Assembly: GCA_028714035.1 (NCBI GenBank)
Contig: JAQTNA010000024.1
Span: 1 to 63,786, forward strand
Length of the DNA stretch: 63,786 nt
Direction: 5' to 3'
Origin: Rhodocyclaceae bacterium
Lineage (GTDB): Bacteria > Pseudomonadota > Gammaproteobacteria > Burkholderiales > Rhodocyclaceae
A program made the position numbers and the translations under genes. Within the stretch, counting starts at the first letter, position 1; each line of letters starts with the position of its first letter. The notes below the pieces were generated by a model that was not told the origin of the DNA, did not search any database, and worked only from the letters and a program-made list of their open reading frames with translations. Below are positions 25,617-35,390 of the stretch, one piece after another.

Positions 25617-28196
25617 ATGCGGTTCGAAAAATTCACCACCAAGTTCCAACAGGCCGTGGCGGATGCGCAGAGCATGGCCGTGGGCAAGGACAACCCCAGC
25701 ATAGAGCCGCCCCATCTGCTCCTGGCCTTGTTGAACCAGGATGACGGCGCCACCTCCTCGCTCCTGCAACGCGCCGGCGCCAACGTCGCCCCCCTGAAGG
25801 CCGCACTGGAAAAACTGGTGGAGCGCCTGCCGCGCCAGGAAAGCGGTAGCGGCGAGGTGAGCGTGGGCCGCGACCTGGGCAACCTTCTGAACATCACCGA
25901 CAAGGAGGCGCAGAAGCGGGGCGACCAATTCATCGCCTCCGAGATGTTCCTCCTGGCCCTCTCCGCCGACAAGGGCGACACCGGGCGGCTGCTCAAGGAA
26001 CACGGCGTCAACCGGGCGGCCCTGGAACAGGCCATCGAGGCGGTGCGCGGCGGGCAGAGCGTGGGCTCCCAGGAAGCCGAGGGGCAGCGGGAGGCGCTCA
26101 AGAAATACACCCTGGACCTGACCGAACGGGCACGCCTGGGCAAGCTGGACCCGGTCATCGGCCGGGACGACGAGATTCGCCGCGCCATGCAGATATTGCA
26201 GCGCCGCACGAAGAACAACCCGGTGCTCATCGGCGAACCGGGCGTGGGCAAGACCGCCATCGTGGAAGGCCTGGCCCAGCGCATCGTGAACGATGAAGTG
26301 CCGGACACCCTGAAGGGCAAGAAGGTGCTATCGCTCGACATGGCGGCGCTCTTGGCGGGCGCCAAGTACCGGGGCGAATTCGAGGAACGCCTGAAATCCG
26401 TGCTGAAGGAAATCGCCCTGGAAGAAGGCCGGGTCATCGTCTTCATTGATGAACTGCACACCATGGTCGGCGCGGGCAAGGCCGAGGGCGCCATTGACGC
26501 GGGCAACATGCTGAAGCCCGCCCTGGCCCGTGGGGAGCTCCACTGCATAGGCGCCACCACCCTGGACGAGTTCCGCAAATACATCGAGAAGGATGCGGCC
26601 CTGGAGCGGCGTTTCCAGAAGGTGCTGGTGGACGAGCCTTCGGTGGAATCCACCATCGCCATCCTGCGCGGCCTCCAGGAAAAGTACGAGCTGCACCACG
26701 GCGTGGACATCACCGATCCGGCCATCGTCGCCGCGGCGGAGCTGTCCCATCGCTACATCACCGACCGCTTCCTTCCGGACAAGGCGATTGACCTGATAGA
26801 CGAGGCGGCCGCTCGCATCAAGATGGAGATTGATTCCAAGCCGGAAGTCATGGACAAGCTGGACCGGCGCCTCATCCAGTTGAAGATCGAGCGCGAGGCG
26901 GTGAAGAAGGAGAAGGACGAGGCCTCGGTCAAGCGCTTTGATCTCATCGAGGAAGAGATCGCCCGCCTGGGCAAGGAATACTCGGACCTGGAGGAAATCT
27001 GGAAGGCGGAGAAGTCCCAGGTCCAGGGCAGCGCCCACATCAAGGAAGAGATGGACCGGGTCAAGGCGGACATCGCCCGGCTCCAGCGGGAAGGCAAGCT
27101 GGACAAGGTGGCCGAACTGCAATACGGCAAGCTGCCGCAACTGGAAGCCCAATTGAAGCTCGCCGAGAAGGCCGGGGACGGACAGCAGAAGAACAAGCTG
27201 CTGCGCACCCAGGTGGGTGCCGAGGAAATCGCCGAAGTGGTGAGCCGCGCCACCGGCATTCCCGTGTCCAAGATGATGCAGGGCGAGCGGGAGAAGCTGC
27301 TCATGATGGAAGATCGCCTGCACAGGCGGGTGGTGGGCCAGGACGAGTCCGTGCGCGTGGTGTCGGACGCCATTCGCCGCTCCCGCGCCGGCCTGTCCGA
27401 CGAAAACCGGCCCTACGGTTCCTTCCTGTTCCTGGGCCCCACCGGCGTGGGCAAGACCGAGCTGTGCAAGGCCCTGGCGGAGTTCCTGTTCGATTCCGAA
27501 GAGCACCTGATCCGCATTGACATGAGCGAGTTCATGGAGAAGCACTCCGTCGCCCGCTTGATCGGCGCGCCTCCCGGCTACGTGGGCTACGAGGAAGGCG
27601 GCTACCTGACGGAGGCGGTGCGCCGCAAGCCCTACTCCGTGATCCTGCTGGACGAGGTGGAGAAGGCCCACCCGGACGTGTTCAACGTGCTGTTGCAGGT
27701 GCTGGACGACGGCCGCATGACCGACGGCCAGGGCCGAACCGTGGACTTCAAGAACACCGTCATCGTCATGACCTCGAACCTGGGCAGCCAGATGATCCAG
27801 CAGATGAGCGGGGACGACTACCAGCTCATCAAGCTGGCGGTCATGGGCGAGGTGAAGAGTTACTTCCGGCCGGAATTCCTCAACCGGATAGACGAGATGG
27901 TGGTGTTCCACGCCCTGTCCGAGGCGCACATCGCCTCCATCGCCCGCATCCAGTTGGGCTACCTGGAAAAGCGCCTGGCGAAACTGGAGATGGCCATCTC
28001 TGTTTCCGACGAAGCCCTGGCGGAGTTGGCCAAGGCCGGCTTCGATCCGGTGTTCGGCGCGAGGCCGCTCAAGCGCGCCATCCAGGAGCACATCGAGAAC
28101 CCCCTGGCGAAGTCCATCCTGGAAGGCAAGTTCGCGCCCAAGGACTGCATCCAGGTCGGCTGCACCAACGGGCGCATCACTTTCGGCAAGGCATAA
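25617..28196 (+). CDS. clpB: ATP-dependent disaggregase ClpB
   Basis: An 859-residue Hsp100 protein that pulls polypeptides from aggregates with DnaK. It has the N domain (residues 1-145), AAA1 with Walker [10 protein letters not shown] and a DEXX box [10 protein letters not shown], the long coiled-coil middle domain (about 410-525), AAA2 with GPTGVGKTE and [14 protein letters not shown], and a C-terminal domain. Length and the middle domain identify ClpB rather than ClpA, ClpC or ClpV. The sigma-32 promoter upstream indicates heat induction. A hairpin terminator follows at 28217. Confidence 0.98.
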   Translation: MRFEKFTTKFQQAVADAQSMAVGKDNPSIEPPHLLLALLNQDDGATSSLLQRAGANVAPLKAALEKLVERLPRQESGSGEVSVGRDLGNLLNITDKEAQKRGDQFIASEMFLLALSADKGDTGRLLKEHGVNRAALEQAIEAVRGGQSVGSQEAEGQREALKKYTLDLTERARLGKLDPVIGRDDEIRRAMQILQRRTKNNPVLIGEPGVGKTAIVEGLAQRIVNDEVPDTLKGKKVLSLDMAALLAGAKYRGEFEERLKSVLKEIALEEGRVIVFIDELHTMVGAGKAEGAIDAGNMLKPALARGELHCIGATTLDEFRKYIEKDAALERRFQKVLVDEPSVESTIAILRGLQEKYELHHGVDITDPAIVAAAELSHRYITDRFLPDKAIDLIDEAAARIKMEIDSKPEVMDKLDRRLIQLKIEREAVKKEKDEASVKRFDLIEEEIARLGKEYSDLEEIWKAEKSQVQGSAHIKEEMDRVKADIARLQREGKLDKVAELQYGKLPQLEAQLKLAEKAGDGQQKNKLLRTQVGAEEIAEVVSRATGIPVSKMMQGEREKLLMMEDRLHRRVVGQDESVRVVSDAIRRSRAGLSDENRPYGSFLFLGPTGVGKTELCKALAEFLFDSEEHLIRIDMSEFMEKHSVARLIGAPPGYVGYEEGGYLTEAVRRKPYSVILLDEVEKAHPDVFNVLLQVLDDGRMTDGQGRTVDFKNTVIVMTSNLGSQMIQQMSGDDYQLIKLAVMGEVKSYFRPEFLNRIDEMVVFHALSEAHIASIARIQLGYLEKRLAKLEMAISVSDEALAELAKAGFDPVFGARPLKRAIQEHIENPLAKSILEGKFAPKDCIQVGCTNGRITFGKA

Positions 28197-28216
28197 GCCG
28201 AATCGCTGCAGAAAGA

Positions 28217-28240
28217 GGCGGGCCGATGGCCCGCCATTCT
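28217..28240 (+). terminator. Rho-independent terminator of clpB
   Basis: GGCGGGCC (28217-28224) and GGCCCGCC (28228-28235) form a perfect 8-bp stem with a 3-nt loop, followed by ATTCTTA. It stands 20 bp after the clpB stop and before the convergent YecA-like gene. Confidence 0.7.
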
Positions 28241-28278
28241 TACCCCATCCGCAAGGAGCGGTTCACTGGGTTCAAGCG

Positions 28279-28971
<693 letters not shown>

Positions 28972-29056
28972 GGCGGCTCCACGGGGGAAAGGTTCCATTG
29001 TAGCGGCTTTGCGCGCCGGGATTCATGCCGAAAGGCAGCCCGCCCGGTCCGGAGGA

Positions 29057-29081
29057 GCGAGTCGGGCAAGGCCCGACTCGC
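29057..29081. terminator. Hairpin between YecA-like gene and phosphatase gene
   Basis: GCGAGTCGGGC (29057-29067) and GCCCGACTCGC (29071-29081) form a perfect 11-bp stem with an AAG loop, six bases beyond the stop of the minus-strand phosphatase gene. No T run follows on that strand, so it could be a terminator or a transcript-stabilising hairpin. Confidence 0.5.
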
Positions 29082-29086
29082 CGATC

Positions 29087-30655
29087 TCAGGCATGGACCG
29101 CCGCGTGGGCCGGCTCGGCGATGCAGTCCAGAACCATGATCGAGGCGTCGTCCTGGGCCTCCCCGCCGTCCATGTGCAGGCTGAGGGCTTCCCGGATGGC
29201 AGGATAGCGCCCCCCCGTGGGGGCATGGCGCAGCGTTTCCAGCAGGCGTTCCATGCCGAAGGGAATGCCCTGCCGGTTCTCCGCCTCCAGCACGCCGTCG
29301 GAGCAGATCACCAGCTGGCCGGCACCGTGCCAACGGAACTTCTGGGGCCGCACGTCCATCACGTCGCTGGGCAGGATGCCCAGGGGCAACTGCCGGGAAC
29401 CGAAGCGCTGCACCAGATCGCCGGCCTCGTTCAGCCAGAGCATGTCGGGCATGCCGCCGTTCCAGACCTCCAGTACGCCGGCCGCCTCGTCTACGCAGAT
29501 CATGGCCACCGCCACGAAACGGCCGGAGGGCATGGTCTGGCGCAGGGTGGTGTTCATCTCCGTGATCATCAGGGCGAGCGGCAGGTTGCGTCCGGCCATG
29601 CCGTAGAACACGGGAATGGCCGGCAGGGCGCTGATGGCGGCGGCCAGGCCGTGGCCGGTAGCATCCGCCAGCATGGCATAGAGCCGTCCCTGGGGCGAGC
29701 GGCGGGCCGCGGCCAGGTCGCCGCTGAAGTTGGCGGCCGCCTCGACACCATACTTGATCTGGGGATCATCCAGCCCGGGCCGGTGCAACTGCTTGGCCAT
29801 GATCTCCCGGGCCAGGCTGTTTTCCTCTTCCGCCGCGTCATGGTAACGCTGGAGCCGCTCGGCATTTTCCAGCAGGCGACGTTCCGCCGCCAGGCGGTCA
29901 CTGATGTCCCGCAGGATGCCGATGAAGGTGCGCTGGCCATCCAGCATCAGTTCGCTCACCCCGATCTGGATGGGAAAGACGCTGCCGTCCTTCTTCTGCC
30001 CCAGCACCTCCCGCGTGTCTCCGATCGTGGTCCGGATCCCGGTTTCCCGGTACCGGGCGAGGAAACCGTCATGCAGGGAGCGTATGGGCTCGGGCATGAG
30101 CAGCTTGACGTTCTGTCCGACCAGCTCCTGTTCCGTGAAACCGAAGAGCCTCTGCGTCGCCGGATTACAGGAGCGGACGATGCCCTTGTCGTCCATGGTG
30201 ATGAGGACATCCAGCATGTGATCGGTGATGGCCTGGCTGCGGCGCAGGGTGCCGACCACCCGGTGCTGAAGAATCAGGGTGCGCATCATGGAGCGCATCT
30301 TGGCCTGAAGGATGCGGAAGTTGAGGGGCTTCAACAGGTAATCGTCCGCGCCGGACTCCAGACCCTCCGCCAACTGTTCCGGCTTCTCCAGGGAAGAAAC
30401 GATGATGACCGGCACCCAGCGGCTGCCGCAGGATTCCTTGATCCGGCGTGTCGCCTCCAGCCCGTCCATCTTGGGCATGATCACATCCATGAACACCAGG
30501 TCGGGCTGTTCACGCTCGAAGACTTCCACGGCCTCCTGACCATCCTGGGCCAGAATGACCCGATGCCCTTCCTTGGTCAGGAAGCTGCTCAGCAGGCTCC
30601 GGTTGACCAGCGTGTCGTCGGCAACAAGAATTTTCAGGGCGAGGTGCGTATCCAT
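29087..30655 (-). CDS. Response regulator with PAS and SpoIIE/PP2C serine phosphatase domains
   Basis: A 522-residue cytoplasmic signalling protein. The order is receiver domain (about 5-125; acidic Asp13-Asp14, phospho-acceptor Asp57 in VFMDVIMP, Lys in LLKPLNF), PAS domain (about 145-255; NPATQRLFGFTEQELVG), coiled-coil linker, and RsbU/SpoIIE-type PPM phosphatase (about 300-510) with SGDL, ADATGHGLAAA and QDDASIMVL metal ligands. Such proteins dephosphorylate anti-sigma antagonists. It starts two bases after the stop of the upstream REC-HATPase gene, so the pair is one transcript and probably one pathway. No antagonist (STAS) gene is adjacent. Confidence 0.9.
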   Translation of the reverse strand: MDTHLALKILVADDTLVNRSLLSSFLTKEGHRVILAQDGQEAVEVFEREQPDLVFMDVIMPKMDGLEATRRIKESCGSRWVPVIIVSSLEKPEQLAEGLESGADDYLLKPLNFRILQAKMRSMMRTLILQHRVVGTLRRSQAITDHMLDVLITMDDKGIVRSCNPATQRLFGFTEQELVGQNVKLLMPEPIRSLHDGFLARYRETGIRTTIGDTREVLGQKKDGSVFPIQIGVSELMLDGQRTFIGILRDISDRLAAERRLLENAERLQRYHDAAEEENSLAREIMAKQLHRPGLDDPQIKYGVEAAANFSGDLAAARRSPQGRLYAMLADATGHGLAAAISALPAIPVFYGMAGRNLPLALMITEMNTTLRQTMPSGRFVAVAMICVDEAAGVLEVWNGGMPDMLWLNEAGDLVQRFGSRQLPLGILPSDVMDVRPQKFRWHGAGQLVICSDGVLEAENRQGIPFGMERLLETLRHAPTGGRYPAIREALSLHMDGGEAQDDASIMVLDCIAEPAHAAVHA

Positions 30656-30657
30656 GC

Positions 30658-31593
30658 TCAGGCCTTCGCCGGGTTACTGGCAGCCGCGTCGCGATCAAAG
30701 CCGCTCAACTTGACGGCCGCCAACACCACGTTCCCCCGCCCCCCGTACTCCAGGCGTGAGAAGCTCAACTGCTTGGCCATGGCGATGCCGCGGCCGTTGG
30801 GATCGAAGGCCCGTGCCGGATCGAATTCCAGGTACTTGCGCCAGTCGAAGCCGGATCCCTGATCGCGAATGGTGAACGCCAATTCATCCGCGGCCCGCAC
30901 CACCGCCACCTCGGCGCGCTTCTGCCGGTTCTCCGGCAACAACAGGCGGCGGCGCACTTCATGGTCCCAGGTCCCCTCCTGGCGCAGGCGGGTCTTGTCC
31001 GCGTAGGAAATGCCCAGGTTGCCGTGCTCGATGGCATTGACCAGGAGTTCCACCAGGCCGATGACGGCCATGTCGGGCGTGGGGCACAGGCCGGAGAGGA
31101 AGACGCCGATCTCCCTGGCCTCCTCCACTGTCCGATAGGCCAGGTGGGCGTCCTGCAACCAGTGGATGGCGCGGATCTGGGTGCGCCCCATCTGTTCCAG
31201 GTCGGCCCGGCCGCGGGCATCGTCCAGGGCGGCCCGGACGATGGTCTGCAGGGAGTCCGGGTCGTAGGGCTTGATCAGGTAATAATAGGCGCCGGCCTCG
31301 ATGCCTTCCTTGACCTGTTCCGGCGCACCGGCCGCCGTCTGCATGATGACCGGCAGGGAAGACAGTTTGCTGTCCGCCTTGATCAGCCGAAGCAGGTCCA
31401 CCCCGTCCATGCCCGGCATGCGCCGGTCCAGGACCACCAGATCGAAGACCTGGCCCGGGGTGTTGAGCATCTCCCAGGCCTCTTCCCCCGTGCCCGCGAA
31501 CTGAAGACTGTAGTGATCCTCTTCCAGGAATTCGGCGATGATTTCCAGGTTCAGGGGCTCGTCGTCCACCACCAGGATTGAAGGCTCCAGCAT
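30658..31593 (-). CDS. Response regulator fused to an RsbW-like HATPase (serine kinase/anti-sigma) domain
   Basis: A 311-residue protein. The receiver domain (about 1-125) has acidic Asp10-Asp11 and phospho-acceptor Asp56 in VVLDRRMP. The C-terminal ATPase domain has an N-box LVELLVNAIEHGNLG, G1-like IRDQGSGFDW and G2-like GRGIAMAKQL, as in RsbW/SpoIIAB-type kinases. The start at 31593 (MLEPSILVVDDE, preceded by GGAG) is preferred to a GTG at 31689 that adds a Pro-rich unstructured leader. It is translated just ahead of the SpoIIE-type phosphatase, giving opposing kinase-like and phosphatase arms, both under phospho-receiver control. Confidence 0.85.
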   Translation of the reverse strand: MLEPSILVVDDEPLNLEIIAEFLEEDHYSLQFAGTGEEAWEMLNTPGQVFDLVVLDRRMPGMDGVDLLRLIKADSKLSSLPVIMQTAAGAPEQVKEGIEAGAYYYLIKPYDPDSLQTIVRAALDDARGRADLEQMGRTQIRAIHWLQDAHLAYRTVEEAREIGVFLSGLCPTPDMAVIGLVELLVNAIEHGNLGISYADKTRLRQEGTWDHEVRRRLLLPENRQKRAEVAVVRAADELAFTIRDQGSGFDWRKYLEFDPARAFDPNGRGIAMAKQLSFSRLEYGGRGNVVLAAVKLSGFDRDAAASNPAKA

Positions 31594-31760
31594 CTCGGGC
31601 TCCGGCTGCGCTAGGGGAGGCTCGGCCTCCGTAGGGAAATTGAATGGGCGCGGAGTAGGGGGCTTGCCACCCGCCCGACCGATGCGCACAGGGCATTATC
31701 GGCCAGGATACCGGAAGGCTTTAGGGAAATAGCACCGATTGCCCGGATGGACGGACGCCA

Positions 31761-31778
31761 CCGGCCCGTGCGGGCCGG
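31761..31778. terminator. Hairpin after the acetyltransferase gene
   Basis: CCGGCCCG (31761-31768) and CGGGCCGG (31771-31778) form a perfect 8-bp stem with a 2-nt centre, 52 bp beyond the stop of the minus-strand Pat-like gene. A second GCCGGGC/GCCCGGC pair spans 31797-31824. There is no T run, so termination is only a possibility. Confidence 0.4.
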
Positions 31779-31830
31779 CCAAACCAGACGTCCTTGCCGG
31801 GCGGCGCAACGGCACAGCCCGGCGGGCAGG

Positions 31831-34518
31831 TCAGCGCTGAAGAGACAGCACCCCGTGCTTGACGGAATTATCTTCCGGGTCGTTGCTGAGGATGAAGCCC
31901 AGACTGGCGACGAACTTGAGCATGCGCTCGTTGTTCGACAGGAAGTCGCCGTTCATGTACTTCAGTCCCTTGGTCCGGGCCGTCTCTATCAGGGTGTTCA
32001 TGAGGCGCCGGGCCAGCCCCTTGCCGGCCCAGGCGTCGGACACGACAATGGCGAACTCGCAGGATTCGGCATCCGGGTTGGTGGCGTAGCGGCAAACGCC
32101 CACCTCGATCTCCACGCCGCCCTCCTCCACCGTGGCGACGAAGGCCATTTCCCGGTCGTAGTCAATCTGGGTGAGCCGGGCGGTCATGGACTGGGTCAGT
32201 TCGCGCAGGGTGTTCATGAAGCGGAAATAGCGGCTCTCGGGTGACAGGCTGCGCACGAATTCCTGCTCCATGCCCGCGTCTTCCGGCCGGATGGGCCGAA
32301 TGACCACCGGCACCTTGTCCTTGGTGAACCACTTGGTGACCAGATGGGAGGGATAGGGGTGGATCGCCATGTGTTCATAACGGGCCGCCACCACCGATAC
32401 CTCGGCCACGGTGATGCGGGCATCCACCGCTACCGCGCCATGCTCGTCCACGATCAGCGGGTTGATGTCCAGTTCCTGTATCCAGGGCAGTTCGCACACC
32501 ATTTCCGAGATCCGGAGCAGCACCGCTTCCAGGGCATCCATGTTGGCCGCCGGCATGCCGCGGAAATCCCCCAGCATGCGCGAGATGCGGGTGGAACGGA
32601 TCAGGTCGGCCGCCAGGTAGGGATTGAGCGGCGGCAGGGCCACCGCCCGGTCCCTATGCACTTCCATGCGCGTGCCACCCTCGCCGAAGGTGATGACGGG
32701 GCCGAACACCTCGTCCCGCACCACGCCCACCATGAGTTCCCGGCCATTGGGCTTGATGATCATGGGTTCGATCGCCACGCCGTTGATCTGGGCATCGGGA
32801 CGGTTCTTCCTGACCTCGTCCAGGATTTCCTGGTAGGCGGAACGCACGGCGGTCAGGTTGGAGAGGTTCAGGCGCACGCCGCCCGAGTCGGACTTGTGGA
32901 TGATCTGGGCCGAATCCACCTTCATCACCACGGGCATGCCGATTTCTTCGGCCAGCACCATGGCCTCCGTGGGCGAGCGGGCGATGACCGTGCTGGCGAT
33001 GGGAATGCGGAAGGCCGCGAGCAGCGCCTTGGATTCCATCTCGTTCAGGGCGTTCCGGCCCTCGATCAGGGCGGTCTCGATCACCAGGCGCGCGCTCTCG
33101 ATGTGGGGCGGCACCTCGTAGGCGAGCGAAGTGGGCGTCTGCATCAGGAGCTTCTGGTTGCGGTAGAAGGCCGAGATGTTGGCGAACATCTCCACCGCCG
33201 GTTCGGGGGTGGTGAACGCGGGGATGCCGGCGGCGCGGAACAGGGCGCGCCCTTCCTTCACCTGTTCCTCGCCCATCCAGCAGGTCACCAGCGGCTTGTC
33301 CGAGTCTTCCGCCACCTCGATCACGGCCTTGGCCGCCTCGGTGGGGTCGGTCATGGCCTGGGGCGTGAGGATCACCAGCACGCCGTCCACGTTGTCGTCC
33401 GCGAGGGTCGCCGCCAGGGTCTTCTTGTAGCGCTCCGGGTCGGCATCGCCCACGATGTCCAGGGGATTGCCCCGGGACCAGGTGGCCGGCAGTATTTCAT
33501 TCAGGGCGTTGAGGGTGGCTTCCGAGACCGCCGCCAGGGGAATCTTCAAATCCGTGCAGCGGTCCGCGGCCATGACGCCCGGCCCGCCGCCGTTGGTGAT
33601 GATGGCCAGCCGGTTGCCCCGCGGGCGGAACTTGGAGAACAGCGCCGAGGCGGCGAAATACAACTGGCTCATGCTGTAGAGCCGCACCACGCCGGCACGG
33701 CGCAGGGCGGCATCGAACACGTCATCCGAACCGTTCGGTGCCGCGGAGTGGGTGCGCGCGGCACGCGAACCCGCCGCGTTCCGGCCCACCTTCACCAGGA
33801 GCACGGGCTTCACCCGGGCCGCGGCGCGCAGGGCACTCATGAAACGGCGGGCGTTCTTGATGCCCTCGATGTAGAGGATGATGTTCTCGGTCTTGGGGTC
33901 GGAGACCATGAAATCCAGGATCTCCCCGAAATCCACGTCGCTGCCGCCCCCCAGGGACACCACGGCGGAAAAACCCACGTTGTTCGGCTTGGCCCAGTCC
34001 AGGATGGCGCTGCACAGGGCGCCGGACTGGGAAATGAGGCCGATGGAGCCGGGCTGGGCATTGCCCAGGGCAAAGGTGGCATTCAGGCCGAGGGAGGGAC
34101 GGATGATGCCCAGGCAGTTCGGCCCCACCAGGCGTATGCGATTGCGGCGGGCGGATTCCACCACGGCCCGCTCCAGCGCGACGCCGCGCTCCCCGGTTTC
34201 CGAGAAACCCGAGGAAATGACCACCGCCGCCTTGACGCCGGCGTGGCCGCAGCCTTCGACGATGGAGGGCACGGTCGTGGCGCGGGTGGCGATCACCGCC
34301 AGGTCCACACGGTGCGGAATGTCCTCCACCGTGGCATAGGTCTTCAGTCCCCCCACCTGGTCGCAGCGGGGATTCACGGCGAACAGCTTGCCGCTATAGC
34401 CGGCCTCCAGCAGATTGCGCACAATGGTGGCGCCGACGGAATCTTCGCTCTCGCTGCCGCCGATGACCGCGACGGACTTGGGTTCGAAGAGGGGAGTGAG
34501 ATAATGTTGTTCCTGCAT
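31831..34518 (-). CDS. Pat-type protein lysine acetyltransferase (ADP-forming acyl-CoA synthetase-like domain plus GNAT)
   Basis: An 895-residue protein with the architecture of Salmonella Pat/YfiQ: an N-terminal acyl-CoA-synthetase (NDP-forming)-like region (CoA-binding VAVIGGSE, ligase half with ARTHSAA, ATP-grasp half with VMKVDSAQIIHKSDSGGV) and a C-terminal GNAT domain (about 730-895, FAIVVSDAWAGKGLARRLM). Pat enzymes acetylate acetyl-CoA synthetase and other metabolic proteins. The ATG at 34518 begins close to the homology; 34581 is an upstream alternative. The gene stands alone next to the partner-switching pair. The histidine in ARTHSAA is kept, so an intrinsic acyl-CoA-synthetase activity cannot be ruled out. 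Confidence 0.88.
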   Translation of the reverse strand: MQEQHYLTPLFEPKSVAVIGGSESEDSVGATIVRNLLEAGYSGKLFAVNPRCDQVGGLKTYATVEDIPHRVDLAVIATRATTVPSIVEGCGHAGVKAAVVISSGFSETGERGVALERAVVESARRNRIRLVGPNCLGIIRPSLGLNATFALGNAQPGSIGLISQSGALCSAILDWAKPNNVGFSAVVSLGGGSDVDFGEILDFMVSDPKTENIILYIEGIKNARRFMSALRAAARVKPVLLVKVGRNAAGSRAARTHSAAPNGSDDVFDAALRRAGVVRLYSMSQLYFAASALFSKFRPRGNRLAIITNGGGPGVMAADRCTDLKIPLAAVSEATLNALNEILPATWSRGNPLDIVGDADPERYKKTLAATLADDNVDGVLVILTPQAMTDPTEAAKAVIEVAEDSDKPLVTCWMGEEQVKEGRALFRAAGIPAFTTPEPAVEMFANISAFYRNQKLLMQTPTSLAYEVPPHIESARLVIETALIEGRNALNEMESKALLAAFRIPIASTVIARSPTEAMVLAEEIGMPVVMKVDSAQIIHKSDSGGVRLNLSNLTAVRSAYQEILDEVRKNRPDAQINGVAIEPMIIKPNGRELMVGVVRDEVFGPVITFGEGGTRMEVHRDRAVALPPLNPYLAADLIRSTRISRMLGDFRGMPAANMDALEAVLLRISEMVCELPWIQELDINPLIVDEHGAVAVDARITVAEVSVVAARYEHMAIHPYPSHLVTKWFTKDKVPVVIRPIRPEDAGMEQEFVRSLSPESRYFRFMNTLRELTQSMTARLTQIDYDREMAFVATVEEGGVEIEVGVCRYATNPDAESCEFAIVVSDAWAGKGLARRLMNTLIETARTKGLKYMNGDFLSNNERMLKFVASLGFILSNDPEDNSVKHGVLSLQR

Positions 34519-34679
34519 GGTGCGATCCCTTCGGGAATGATGGGCCGGGGAGCCCCCAGAGAGTACGATGCAACAGGGCATTTCGGGGGCATTTCGGGGG
34601 CGTTTCAGGAGCCTCCCGTCACCTCGGCGCGCCGATTATACTGCGGCGCACAATGACAGATTGAGAATTTCCCGGCGAT

Positions 34680-34693
34680 TTGCCTTAGATCAA
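34680..34693. promoter_or_regulatory. Possible FNR-type half-palindrome
   Basis: TTGCCTTAGATCAA has a perfect right half (ATCAA) and a weak left half (TTGCC) of the FNR consensus. It lies in the 263-bp divergent gap between the acetyltransferase and methyltransferase genes, 88 bp before the latter's ATG. Either gene could respond, or none. Confidence 0.3.
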
Positions 34694-34781
34694 CATTAGG
34701 TGAAATTCCGCCCCAAAGGAATGGCACCGCACAGACGCATTAACGGGTTGCCACCGTGGGCCTTGAGCCACAGGATTGAAT

Positions 34782-35324
34782 ATGAACCAAGAAACCCAAC
34801 TCTCCCCGCCCTCCCCCTGGGTGTGCCGATTCGCCACCCTGATCCCCGAGGGTGGCCGGGTACTGGACATCGCCTGCGGCCGGGGGCGGCATACGCGCTG
34901 GCTGGCCGAACGAGGCTTTCAGGTAAGCGCGGTGGACAAGGACGAGGCGGTATTGTCCCCCCTTTCCGGAGTACCGGGAGTCAGAACGGTCTGCGCCGAC
35001 CTGGAGGACAAGTCCTGGCCCCTGGGCGGAGAGCAGTTCGACGGCATCGTCATCACCAACTATCTGTGGCGGCCTCTGGTACCCCTGATTCTCGCATCCC
35101 TGGAACTCAACGGCGTGCTGATCCAGGAGACTTTCATGCTGGGCAACGAATATTTCGGCAAGCCGGACAACCCCGCCTTCCTCTTACGCCCCGGCGAACT
35201 CCTGGAAGTCGTCCGCCAGCGCCTGACCGTCGTGGCCTTCGAGCAGGGCGAAGTGGCAACCCCTCGGCCTGCGGTGGTGCAGCGGATTTGCGCCGTGCGT
35301 GGAACGGTGGGCAGGCTGCCCTGA
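34782..35324 (+). CDS. Class I SAM-dependent methyltransferase
   Basis: A 180-residue small Rossmann methyltransferase of the TehB-like group. Motif I is VLDIACGRGRHTRWLAERG (about residues 28-46), the acidic loop is VSAVDKDEA, and motif II falls near TVCADLEDKSWPL. No substrate-specifying domain is present. The ATG at 34782 follows AGGA by six bases; an in-frame TTG six bases upstream is less likely. The gene converges on prfB, with the prfB terminator between them. Confidence 0.85.
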   Translation: MNQETQLSPPSPWVCRFATLIPEGGRVLDIACGRGRHTRWLAERGFQVSAVDKDEAVLSPLSGVPGVRTVCADLEDKSWPLGGEQFDGIVITNYLWRPLVPLILASLELNGVLIQETFMLGNEYFGKPDNPAFLLRPGELLEVVRQRLTVVAFEQGEVATPRPAVVQRICAVRGTVGRLP

Positions 35325-35334
35325 GCGGTCGCCA

Positions 35335-35361
35335 AGAAAAAAGGGGCGGCAATGCCGCCCC
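35335..35361 (-). terminator. Rho-independent terminator of prfB
   Basis: Read on the minus strand: GGGGCGGC (35361-35354), a 3-nt loop, GCCGCCCC (35350-35343), then a run of T (35342 down to 35335). It follows the prfB stop by about 30 bp and could also stop the convergent methyltransferase transcript. Confidence 0.85.
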
Positions 35362-35390
35362 TAGCTATTACCCCTCACCGCTCCCCGCCT

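Noticed and set aside
24959-26725. A 588-codon minus-strand frame including the phasin
   Set aside because: Only the last 166 codons match a family and have a ribosome site; the rest is antisense to clpB.
25617-28196. ClpV (type VI secretion ATPase) instead of ClpB
   Set aside because: No type VI genes nearby, and the N domain, long middle domain and heat-shock promoter fit ClpB.
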